Position numbers and translations under genes: made by a program. DNA of 64,000 bases from Candidatus Omnitrophota bacterium (lineage in GTDB: Bacteria; Omnitrophota; Gorgyraeia; Velamenicoccales; Velamenicoccaceae), in contig DMEU01000004.1 of assembly GCA_003451585.1 (NCBI GenBank), positions 123,633 through 187,632 on the forward strand, written 5' to 3'. The notes beneath the pieces were generated by a model. The model saw only the letters and a list, made by a program, of their open reading frames with translations, was not told the origin of the DNA and searched no databases. Below are positions 57,452-64,000 of the stretch, piece after piece (position 1 is the first letter of the stretch; each line of letters starts with the position of its first letter).

Positions 57452-59260
57452 ATGGCAATGTTGTTCCCGAAAAAAACACTCCCTCCCACCAAGCACACAG
57501 TTCTTAAGAATTGGGTTTCGGAGATGGCGGTTTTGTGTTCTCCTGATAAGATCGTCTGGATAGACGGGTCTGAGGAAGAAAAAAAACGCCTTGAGGACGA
57601 AGCTGTAGCCATCGGAGAGATAATCCGCCTTAACCAGGAAAAACTCCCAGGGTGTTTTTACCATCGCACGGCGGTAAATGATGTCGCCCGCACAGAACAC
57701 CTAACATATATATGCACAAAGAAGAAGGAAGATGCCGGCCCTACGAATAACTGGATGTCCCCCAAGGATGGTTATAAAAAGGCCGGGACGTATTTTCGCG
57801 GCTCAATGAAGGGAAGGACTATGTATGTGGTAGCTTTCTCGATGGGCCCTGTAGGTTCTTCTTTCAGCAAGATAGGTGTGGAATTGACCGATAGCATATA
57901 TGTGGTACTCAATATGCGCATTATGACAAGGATCGGCCAGAAGGTGCTGGATTGTCTTGGGGCCGAAGGGGAATTTACAAAGTGCCTGCATTCAAAGGCG
58001 GAGCTCGATATCAACAAGAGGCTGATATTGCATTTTCCAGAAGATAACGCTATCTGGAGCGTAGGTTCGGGTTACGGCGGCAATGTCCTTTTGGGCAAGA
58101 AGTGCCTGTCTTTGAGGATAGCAAGCCACATGGCGAAAAGAGAGGGCTGGCTTGCAGAGCACATGCTTATTATGGGAATTGAAGAGCCAAACGGCCATGT
58201 GGAATATATCGCCGCTGCTTTTCCAAGCGCATGCGGCAAGACGAACCTGGCGATGTTGATACCTCCTGAAGGGTTAAAGGTAAAGGGGTATAAGATATGG
58301 ACGGTAGGCGATGATATAGCCTGGATGCGTATTGATACCGACGGGGCATTGTGGGCCATTAACCCCGAAGCCGGGTTTTTCGGAGTGGCACCGGGCACCA
58401 ATTCCAGGACTAACCCTAACGCGATGGCGACAATCAGGAAAGATACGATCTTTACTAACGTCCTTCTGAAAAAAGATTTTACCGTTTGGTGGGAGGATGG
58501 TGATGAGCCACCACCGGAAGAAGGGATCGATTGGCAGGGCAGGCCCTGGAAGCCGGGTTTGAAAGACGAGGCCGGCAGGCCCGTCAAAGGCGCGCATCCT
58601 AACAGCCGTTTTACCGCGCCTGCTTTTCAATGCCCATCGATTTCTTTCAGGTTAGAACACCATCACGGAGTGCCTATTTCAGCTATTGTTTTCGGCGGAC
58701 GCAGGGCGCATGTGGCGCCTCTTGTGTATGAGTCTTTTAGCTGGCAGCACGGTGTCTATGTCGGGGCCACAATGGCTTCAGAGCGCACAGCTGCGCAGGT
58801 GGGCAAGGTAGGTGAGATACGGCGTGACCCCATGGCTATGTTGCCGTTTTGCGGCTATAACATGGGCGAATATTTCGCCCACTGGTTGAACATAGGCAGG
58901 AAGTTGGAAAAAAAACCCAGGATCTTTCATGCCAATTGGTTCCGCACAGACGAAAAGGGGGAATTCCTCTGGCCTGGTTATGGTGAGAACTTAAGGGTGC
59001 TGGAGTGGATACTCGACCGTTGCAATGACAAACCAAACGCGGTCAAGACGCCCATCGGATATGTACCGACCCAGGAGGGCCTTGATCTTACCGGGCTGCA
59101 TATTTCAAAAGAGGAGCTCAAGAAGCTCCTGGAGGTCGATCGGTTCGATTGGATACAGGAAATGGAAAGTCAGAGGGAGTTTTTGTCTATTTTCGGGGAA
59201 GACCTGCCTGAGGAGATATGGAAGGAATGGGAAGAACAGAATAAACGATTACAAGAGTGA
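57452..59260 (+). CDS. pckG: Phosphoenolpyruvate carboxykinase (GTP)
   Basis: A 602-aa GTP-dependent PEPCK interconverting oxaloacetate and PEP. The P-loop FPSACGKTNLAML has the hyper-reactive Cys, YGGNVLLGKKC and RTNPNAMATI are typical, and GDDIAWMR forms the metal site. GTP-type enzymes are common in animals, some anaerobes and other bacteria. Its direction here (gluconeogenesis or anaplerotic fermentation) cannot be told from sequence. Confidence 0.97.
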   Translation: MAMLFPKKTLPPTKHTVLKNWVSEMAVLCSPDKIVWIDGSEEEKKRLEDEAVAIGEIIRLNQEKLPGCFYHRTAVNDVARTEHLTYICTKKKEDAGPTNNWMSPKDGYKKAGTYFRGSMKGRTMYVVAFSMGPVGSSFSKIGVELTDSIYVVLNMRIMTRIGQKVLDCLGAEGEFTKCLHSKAELDINKRLILHFPEDNAIWSVGSGYGGNVLLGKKCLSLRIASHMAKREGWLAEHMLIMGIEEPNGHVEYIAAAFPSACGKTNLAMLIPPEGLKVKGYKIWTVGDDIAWMRIDTDGALWAINPEAGFFGVAPGTNSRTNPNAMATIRKDTIFTNVLLKKDFTVWWEDGDEPPPEEGIDWQGRPWKPGLKDEAGRPVKGAHPNSRFTAPAFQCPSISFRLEHHHGVPISAIVFGGRRAHVAPLVYESFSWQHGVYVGATMASERTAAQVGKVGEIRRDPMAMLPFCGYNMGEYFAHWLNIGRKLEKKPRIFHANWFRTDEKGEFLWPGYGENLRVLEWILDRCNDKPNAVKTPIGYVPTQEGLDLTGLHISKEELKKLLEVDRFDWIQEMESQREFLSIFGEDLPEEIWKEWEEQNKRLQE

Positions 59261-59278
59261 TCTAGCTTTAAAGCCACC

Positions 59279-60184
59279 ATGCCACCGGCCACCAGAAAGA
59301 ACAAAACAGATATTTTACTTCAAACCGATTTTCCTGGAATAAAACTACTGCGGCGAGGGAAGGTCAGGGATGTGTATGACCTTGGCGACAGATTGTTGAT
59401 CGTCGCCACAGACCGTATCTCATGTTTTGACGTGGTCTTGGTTTGCGGTATACCCGAAAAAGGCAGGGTTTTGACAGGCATATCCCTGTTCTGGTTTAAG
59501 TATCTTGGCGATGTAGTCGACAATCACCTCTTGACTGCCGATGTGGAAGAATATCCAGCGCAGCTGGCTAAATACAAGGATATCCTAAACGGCCGGTCCA
59601 TGGTGGTCAAAAAAGCGGATCCCCTGCCTATCGAGTGCATAGTCCGCGGGTATCTTTCCGGTTCGGGCTGGAAAGAATATCAAAAAAGTTCCTCTGTCTG
59701 CGGTATCGCTCTACCGGCCGGCATGAAAGAATCCGAAAAACTCAGCCAACCTATTTTTACCCCTTCGACAAAAGCAGATGTAGGGCATGATATCAATATT
59801 AATGAGGCGCAAGCAAAAAGGCTCATAGGCCAGGACGTGTTCGAGGAGATAAAAAATATCAGCCTCGCGCTTTACGCAAAGGCCGCCAGTTACGCGCTCG
59901 GCCGAGGCATTATTATCGCCGATACGAAGTTCGAGTTTGGCCGCTATAACGGCAAGATAATTTTAATAGACGAAGTCCTGACGCCGGATTCCTCGCGTTT
60001 CTGGCCGAAGGAGGGCTTTAAACCAGGGAAGGCCTCTCCCAGCTTTGATAAGCAGTTTGTGCGCGATTACCTGGAGTCCCTTGATTGGGATAAGACCCCT
60101 CCGGCGCCTGAAGTAGACCCCGGCATCATCGAAAAGACTTCCCAGAAGTATCTTCACGCCCTAAAAGTCCTTACCACTAAGTGA
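59279..60184 (+). CDS. purC: SAICAR synthase (PurC)
   Basis: PurC joins CAIR and aspartate in purine synthesis. The 301-aa length is of the longer PurC type. Early RRGKVRDVYDLGDRLLIVATD, then PIECIVRGYLSGSGWKEY, and DTKFEFG...ILIDEVLTPDSSRFW are diagnostic. The TGA stop lies inside a large hairpin (60179-60217), whose left arm therefore includes the last codon. Confidence 0.97.
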   Translation: MPPATRKNKTDILLQTDFPGIKLLRRGKVRDVYDLGDRLLIVATDRISCFDVVLVCGIPEKGRVLTGISLFWFKYLGDVVDNHLLTADVEEYPAQLAKYKDILNGRSMVVKKADPLPIECIVRGYLSGSGWKEYQKSSSVCGIALPAGMKESEKLSQPIFTPSTKADVGHDININEAQAKRLIGQDVFEEIKNISLALYAKAASYALGRGIIIADTKFEFGRYNGKIILIDEVLTPDSSRFWPKEGFKPGKASPSFDKQFVRDYLESLDWDKTPPAPEVDPGIIEKTSQKYLHALKVLTTK

Positions 60185-60217
60185 GACTAAAAGGGCCTGT
60201 CCCTTTTAGTCTCACTT
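60179..60217. repeat. Perfect 17-bp hairpin related to the RAYT ends
   Basis: AAGTGAGACTAAAAGGG and its exact complement CCCTTTTAGTCTCACTT flank the 5-base loop CCTGT. The segment GCCTGTCCCTTTT is almost identical to GCCTGTCCCCTTTT in the RAYT ends at 7561 and 8254. It could be a REP-like partner sequence of that transposase, and may also act as a transcription or mRNA-end hairpin behind purC. Confidence 0.7.
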
Positions 60218-60230
60218 GGCCGGAGAAGTT

Positions 60231-60434
60231 ATGGAATTTAAGCTGACATCTGAATATATCGAATTGGATAATCTGCTGAAAGTCCTTGATCTTGTTGCCA
60301 GTGGCCCTGAGGCTAAAGCCATGATCAAAGGGCGCAATGTAGAGGTCAATGGCCAGATAGAAGAGCGAGTGCGTCGGAAACTTAAGGCCGGCGACAGGGT
60401 CGTCGTGGCTGGAAAAGAAGTGGATATAGTATAA
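60231..60434 (+). CDS. Small S4-domain RNA-binding protein
   Basis: A 67-aa protein that is one S4-like domain: EYIELDNLLKVLDLVASGPEAK, then NVEVNGQIEERVRRKLKAGD (cited in part) and VAGKEVDIV. It matches the YaaA/RlbA (YbcJ) group that binds structured RNA, possibly in ribosome assembly. The ATG at 60231 has GGAG 6 bases upstream; an earlier start at 60216 lies in the hairpin. Confidence 0.88.
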   Translation: MEFKLTSEYIELDNLLKVLDLVASGPEAKAMIKGRNVEVNGQIEERVRRKLKAGDRVVVAGKEVDIV

Positions 60435-60458
60435 CGGGCGGTAAAATAGGAGGGTGCG

Positions 60459-61208
60459 ATGGGCTGGATCAAGCTTTTGGTATTTTTGACTCTTTTTATC
60501 TGTATCTTTGGCATAAGGATAGTCCAACAGTGGCAGATGGGCGTGGTATTCCGTTTAGGTAAGTATGTCCGTCAGATCAAGCCCGGCCTTAACATCATCA
60601 TCCCGGTCGTTGAGTATGTCCAGTATGTGGATATGCGCATACGCACCATGGACGTCCTACCTCAGGAGATGATGACCAAGGATTCGGTACCGACCAAGAT
60701 AGACGCGGTCGTGTATTACAAGATATTCGATGCAGTAAAATCTATCGTCGCGGTCGAGAATTTCGGCATGGCGTCGGTGCTCATGGCGCAGTCAAAGCTC
60801 AGGGACGTCCTGGGCAAGTACGACTTGGATACTCTTTTAGCCAAAAAAGACCAGATAGCCAAGGAGATATTAGACGCGCTTCAGGTGCCTACCGACGCCT
60901 GGGGGATAACCATTATCAGCGTGGAGATAAAGAACATTGAGCTTCCGGATAATATGAAGCGGGCGATGGCAAAAGAGGCCGAGGCCATTCGAGAGAAGAG
61001 GTCCCGCCTGGTTAAGGCGTCCGCTGAAGAAGAGGCCAGCAGGAAGTTCATGGAGGCCGCGAAGATTATGGAAGAATCGCCTAACGGCCTGATATTGAGG
61101 CAACTGCAGACTTGGCAGGAAATAGGAGCCGAACAGAACAGCCTTATCATCCTTGTGCCTGCGGAGTTCGCTAAGGTAGTACAGAATATGCAGGCCTCAA
61201 GATCATAA
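60459..61208 (+). CDS. Slipin (SPFH/stomatin-family) membrane protein
   Basis: A 249-aa SPFH protein: an N-terminal membrane segment (about residues 4-20), RIVQQWQMGVVFRLGKY, DMRIRTMDVLPQEMMTKDSV, and a C-terminal Ala/Glu-rich coiled coil (about 165-215) with MKRAMAKEAEAIREKRSR. Slipins form ring-like oligomers on membranes and often pair with NfeD, which is not seen here. The 3' end overlaps the convergent response regulator gene by 6 bases. Confidence 0.93.
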   Translation: MGWIKLLVFLTLFICIFGIRIVQQWQMGVVFRLGKYVRQIKPGLNIIIPVVEYVQYVDMRIRTMDVLPQEMMTKDSVPTKIDAVVYYKIFDAVKSIVAVENFGMASVLMAQSKLRDVLGKYDLDTLLAKKDQIAKEILDALQVPTDAWGITIISVEIKNIELPDNMKRAMAKEAEAIREKRSRLVKASAEEEASRKFMEAAKIMEESPNGLILRQLQTWQEIGAEQNSLIILVPAEFAKVVQNMQASRS

Positions 61209-61613
61209 AAGAGACGTTTGATCTACGCGCAGGGCGCTATCAACGGTAATGGATAACTGGGTGATGTTGCAGGGTTTGGTCATATAATAATTCGCACCTA
61301 TTACCTTGCCGATGATCTTGTCGGCATCGCCGCATTTTCCTGTCAGCATAATAATAGGCAGGCATTGGGTCTTTTCGTCCGCGCGAAGTTGTCTACATAC
61401 CGTCTCACCGGAAAGTTTTGGCAGCCCAAGGTCTAAGATGACTAGGTCCGGGGCTTCTATCCCTATCTTCTGCAGGGCTTCTTCCCCGTCGCAGGCCATA
61501 AAGACCTGGTATCCTTTGAGCTCCAGGAGGCGCTTTAATATCCCAAGGATCTCGCGGTCGTCGTCTACGACAAGGATCTTTTTTGAGCCGGATGGCCCGT
61601 GTTGTTCCCGCAT
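61203..61613 (-). CDS. Stand-alone response regulator under riboswitch control
   Basis: A 136-aa receiver domain (VVDDDREILG, LVILDLGLPKLSG with the phospho-Asp, IMLTGK, MTKPCN) with no output domain. The ATG at 61613 has GAGG upstream; a start at 61625 would add four residues but has no ribosome site. Its leader carries a promoter, a GEMM-type riboswitch and a terminator, so its expression should depend on a cyclic dinucleotide. Confidence 0.92.
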   Translation of the reverse strand: MREQHGPSGSKKILVVDDDREILGILKRLLELKGYQVFMACDGEEALQKIGIEAPDLVILDLGLPKLSGETVCRQLRADEKTQCLPIIMLTGKCGDADKIIGKVIGANYYMTKPCNITQLSITVDSALRVDQTSLL

Positions 61614-61628
61614 ATGTGGCCTCATAAA

Positions 61629-61657
61629 TAAAAAAACTATTCCATAATGCAGAATAG
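61629..61657 (-). terminator. Intrinsic terminator between riboswitch and response regulator
   Basis: On the - strand CTATTC, a 9-base loop and GAATAG are followed by seven T. It lies 6 bases after the riboswitch and just before the coding region, the usual place for a transcription-attenuation expression platform. Confidence 0.75.
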
Positions 61658-61662
61658 CTTTT

Positions 61663-61748
61663 GTATGGCAACTGGCTATCCTACATTACTTGGTAGGACC
61701 CTTTTAGTTTTGTGCCCCACCCTTACGGATGGTTTACCTTTTGCATAC
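61663..61748 (-). promoter_or_regulatory. GEMM-I-type riboswitch (c-di-GMP or cGAMP)
   Basis: On the - strand the RNA runs from GTATG to CATAC, which close stem P1. It shows GGTAAACC, the P2 hairpin with a GNRA loop (CCATCC-GTAA-GGGTGG), the AC-AAA-CU segment after P2, stem P3 (GGTCCTAC ... GTAGGATAGCC) and a closing AGCCAGTTGCC. These are the conserved features of the GEMM-I class. I cannot decide between c-di-GMP and cyclic GMP-AMP from sequence. A terminator and a response regulator gene follow. Confidence 0.85.
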
Positions 61749-61777
61749 CTAAAGAGACAATGGGTTCTTTCAATAAT

Positions 61778-61806
61778 AGTATATTCTATAAATGTAACAA
61801 TTTCAA
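61778..61806 (-). promoter_or_regulatory. Sigma70-type promoter driving the riboswitch leader
   Basis: On the - strand TTGAAA (61806-61801), exactly 17 bases, then TATACT (61783-61778). The start of transcription would be near 61771, about 23 bases before the riboswitch. Confidence 0.7.
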
Positions 61807-61851
61807 GGGGATAACAGCCTAAGAGAACCTATCGCTAGGAAATACGGATCT

Positions 61852-62712
61852 TTATTGAGATATGTATTCACGCCATTTATTTTCCAGTGTTTCCAGGTCG
61901 CGGCATTCTTCCCCGAATGCCTTACGCAGGGCATCGTCTAAGGCCTTCCCATCGCGCAGATATTGACAGAATTCGACAAAACGCTGAATTCCATATCGCT
62001 CTTTTAAGAAGCCTACTACCGAGGTGGCCTGGACGTAATAAATGGTGATGAAATTGGCAGGGGTCAAACTCAATACGCCTCTTTGTTTATTCTTCATCCG
62101 GATACTGTGGAAGGTTGGCTGAGTGCTGCATTTTTTGAAATCCAGCGTAGTCATATCCTTTAAAGTCAAAAGGGCGCTGTTATCATAGTATTTTTTGATA
62201 TTCTCTTTTATGTTCGCGTAAGTTCCTTTTTCCACCAGAGTCGCAACTCCTTCGTCTAACCATAGCGGTATGTTCGTTTCAAACCCGATGAAGTCGCGAA
62301 AGACCAGGTGCGCGATCTCGTGGGGAACGATGGACTCTATAAATTTTGGGTTTCCGGCATACATGGATATTTGCCTGTTCGCATAATCGGCTTTTCCGTC
62401 AGACCACTCCCAGTGGCCCGTCCCTTCAAGGTAGGCAGTTTGGTTCGGATAAATAAAGATCTCGACGCGTCTATTCCACGTCCAGAAATCCGAGTATCTT
62501 GAAAACCCGAAAAAATCGGCTATGCGGCCATAGGATAATTCCGCTTTAGCTAATACCTCTTGAGCGAACTTCCTGTCATTTGTATAGTTAATGACGAAGT
62601 GGTCGCCTTTTAATTGTTCCCAGTACAGGGCCTCTGAAGCGGTGGTAAGGCAGGCCAAGAAGATGGAGGCAAATAGCAGGGCATGCGATAGATTTGCGCG
62701 TATATTTTTCAT
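61852..62712 (-). CDS. Secreted gluzincin metallopeptidase (peptidase MA-like)
   Basis: A 286-aa exported protein: signal peptide of about 28 residues, then a domain starting YWEQLKGDHFVINYTND, the zinc motif SIVPHEIAHLVFRDF (HExxH) and PLWLDEGVATLVE with the third ligand Glu, the gluzincin arrangement of peptidase MA families. The C-terminal third is helical. It should act in the periplasm or outside the cell. The target is unknown. Confidence 0.88.
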   Translation of the reverse strand: MKNIRANLSHALLFASIFLACLTTASEALYWEQLKGDHFVINYTNDRKFAQEVLAKAELSYGRIADFFGFSRYSDFWTWNRRVEIFIYPNQTAYLEGTGHWEWSDGKADYANRQISMYAGNPKFIESIVPHEIAHLVFRDFIGFETNIPLWLDEGVATLVEKGTYANIKENIKKYYDNSALLTLKDMTTLDFKKCSTQPTFHSIRMKNKQRGVLSLTPANFITIYYVQATSVVGFLKERYGIQRFVEFCQYLRDGKALDDALRKAFGEECRDLETLENKWREYISQ

Positions 62713-62818
62713 AAAATAAAAAAATGTCGAAGGTGGGGTGGGAGTATAATGAACTCAAACCCCAATTTCTTTCACAATTTTTACAAATGAGTGTTTCTCG
62801 TCGTTGGTGTTACTTCCG

Positions 62819-62847
62819 ATTATATAGAGATACTATCAGTTAGACAA
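62819..62847 (-). promoter_or_regulatory. Sigma70-type promoter of the metallopeptidase gene
   Basis: On the - strand TTGTCT (62847-62842), 17 bases, then a perfect TATAAT (62824-62819). The transcript would start near 62812 and carry a leader of about 100 bases before the metallopeptidase ATG. Confidence 0.6.
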
Positions 62848-62913
62848 GCGAATAGCATAGTTTTTGGAACTTTTTGTGCTAGATTTGTGCCAAGCGCCCG
62901 ATGCTGTTTAGGA

Positions 62914-63825
62914 TTATTGGAAGTTGATAAGTTGGAATTGTTGGGAAGAAAAGCGATTGGTTAAAATTAATTTATCATTTTTTAAAATTTTAAAGGCGTT
63001 TGTTCCAAATGACAATCGATTGCCTTCTTTCATTAATCCAGCGATTTCTATCGTTTTTATGTCATTTTCACAGATGGATCCATCCTCGATAAACAAAGGA
63101 TTTACGTGCTCAAGCGAAGAGTAAAAGATAGTGTCTTTCCGGTATTCTCCATTCAGCCTTATATAATTATTCTCGCCAAAAACCAAAACAGGTTTTTTTA
63201 ATTCGAGAATGATCCTTTTGGCTAGTGCCAAATCATAGGTTTTATAAAGTTTTAGTATCTTATCCGCCAATTCTATTGTTTTGTGGCAGGTGATCTTGCA
63301 AGGAGTGTGTTGGATAAGAGGGAATGAGGCCAGTCTGTTAATTTTAAAACTTAATTCATAAATATTTCTTTTTGCTTTATTTTCAAAATGGCAAGTCGGG
63401 AAAGCCAGTAATCGGCAAGGAGGTTTTGATATAAAACGCAGCACACAGCATTTTGGATAGCCGAGTAAGTTCCCGTATTCATCGCGAGATGCGTTTAAAT
63501 TGAAAACGGCATTGTGCAGCGCAGAAAGATCGGATAAGTCAGTTTTGTTTTTTGAAAAAAAGACCTTTATGTTGACTCCCATATCGAGCATGCTGTAATG
63601 AATTTCTAGTTTGTTTAAAAAAGAAACCATTTTTTGGAAGTCTACAAATTTTTTTTTATAGCTGTCAAGAGTTCCGGCCCTTTTTAAGCCAGTATAAACT
63701 TGAAGGACGCATAATTTATAGTATAAATCGGAGTATTTTGAAGAAGAAAGAGAGTATCGAGCAGCTGTTTTTTTAAATAGAGAAACCATTTTTTCCAAAT
63801 TGTTTCTAAACTTATCGTATTTCAT
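62914..63825 (-). CDS. Cysteine-motif protein of unknown function, DUF483-like
   Basis: A 303-aa soluble protein. LLGYPKCCVLRF near residue 120, PTCHF near 145 and HTPCKITCHKTIELADK near 175 are cysteine motifs that could hold a metal or iron-sulfur site; GYPxCC followed by HxPCxxxC reminds me of DUF483-type proteins. No catalytic function is known to me. The gene is clearly more AT-rich than the rest of the window and uses AAA/TTT-rich codons, which hints at acquisition from elsewhere. Confidence 0.65.
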   Translation of the reverse strand: MKYDKFRNNLEKMVSLFKKTAARYSLSSSKYSDLYYKLCVLQVYTGLKRAGTLDSYKKKFVDFQKMVSFLNKLEIHYSMLDMGVNIKVFFSKNKTDLSDLSALHNAVFNLNASRDEYGNLLGYPKCCVLRFISKPPCRLLAFPTCHFENKAKRNIYELSFKINRLASFPLIQHTPCKITCHKTIELADKILKLYKTYDLALAKRIILELKKPVLVFGENNYIRLNGEYRKDTIFYSSLEHVNPLFIEDGSICENDIKTIEIAGLMKEGNRLSFGTNAFKILKNDKLILTNRFSSQQFQLINFQ

Positions 63826-63959
63826 ATTTTTAGCTAGCCACTGATTTGTTAAAATAAGATTTTTTGTCGCCTAAAAACTCAGGGTGTGCCAATGAAGAGT
63901 CGGGTAGTGTTTTATTGATGGATTGAGGAAAAAATTATGCCGAAGGTGGGAGTCCTTCT

Positions 63960-63980
63960 CCCCCCCCCCCCCCCCCCCCC
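63960..63980. repeat. 21-base C homopolymer near the window end
   Basis: A run of 21 C is followed by 6 T, after the short inverted words GGGAG...CTCCC. It is far outside the local composition. It may be an assembly or sequencing artefact, or a slippage-prone tract. Confidence 0.7.
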
Positions 63981-64000
63981 TTTTTTATCCCACCCAGGAT

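Noticed and set aside
60179..60217. A plain rho-independent terminator for purC
   Set aside because: The stem is long and perfect but no T-run follows in either direction, and the loop core matches the RAYT ends, so a REP-like origin is preferred.
63960..63980. A true phase-variation tract in a surface gene
   Set aside because: No coding frame or promoter around it is visible before the window ends, so an artefact is at least as likely.

Overview
The window reads as a densely packed bacterial chromosome segment of medium GC. Almost everything from 1 to 61.2 kb is on the + strand, often with ATGA-type stop/start overlaps. Lipoproteins with lipoboxes, an OmpA-type protein and a prepilin-like protein suggest a diderm cell. 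A group 3b NiFe hydrogenase, GTP-dependent PEP carboxykinase and many radical-SAM enzymes suggest an anaerobic or fermentative lifestyle. The combination reminds me of uncultured lineages such as Omnitrophota, but this is an impression and no marker gene here proves it.

Layout. 0-7.5 kb: housekeeping genes (ychF 3' end, purH, folC, mnmE, folE) and small genes up to an SGNH hydrolase. 7.56-8.28 kb: a self-contained RAYT/IS200-like transposase element with near-perfect inverted ends, next to comM (- strand). 9.83-10.18 kb: noncoding, with hairpin-bearing 67-bp tandem repeats and a promoter. 10.2-15.4 kb: envelope proteins, accA, a PadR regulator and an acyl-CoA ligase whose promoter carries a perfect 20-bp palindrome. 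15.4-20.2 kb: nucleoside phosphorylase, MtnA-like isomerase, an eIF2B-like half protein, a class II aldolase fused to an SCP2-like domain, and an aldehyde dehydrogenase. This looks like a salvage route for 5'-deoxyadenosine or methylthioadenosine. 20.3-32.9 kb: a compact type II polyketide synthase cluster with KS-alpha, a KS-beta (chain-length factor) lacking all catalytic residues, ACP, three candidate cyclases/aromatases, ketoreductase-like SDR, PanE-like reductase, amidohydrolase, MFS exporter, and two paralogous B12-type radical-SAM enzymes that bracket the cluster. It is the strongest candidate for an undescribed system.

32.9-45.5 kb: hydrogenase maturation genes (half-length hypF, hypC, hypD, hypE, a HypA-like protein without its zinc cysteines), the hydBGDA hydrogenase, its maturation protease, and, coupled to these, molybdenum cofactor genes (moeA, moaA, moaC, MOSC) and rlmN. 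45.6-61.2 kb: thioesterase, M48 protease, response regulator, RluB, radical SAM, an unusual prepilin/Gly-rich/HExxH fusion, CbiQ-CbiO transporter parts coupled to a PAS-GGDEF-HD protein, MgtE, two peptidoglycan-binding lipoproteins, pckG, purC, S4 protein and slipin. 61.2-63.8 kb (- strand): a response regulator behind a complete promoter/GEMM (c-di-GMP-type) riboswitch/terminator leader, a secreted metallopeptidase, and an AT-rich gene of unknown function. The window ends in a 21-C homopolymer.

How the parts may work together. The radical-SAM enzymes release 5'-deoxyadenosine, which the adjacent phosphorylase-isomerase-aldolase-ALDH set could recycle. The acyl-CoA ligase and accA could supply starter and extender units to the PKS. 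The GGDEF protein and the riboswitch both point to cyclic-dinucleotide signalling. The noncoding gaps of the PKS region hold six imperfect palindromes, three of which are copies of one ~100-bp family. No tRNA, rRNA or CRISPR array was seen.
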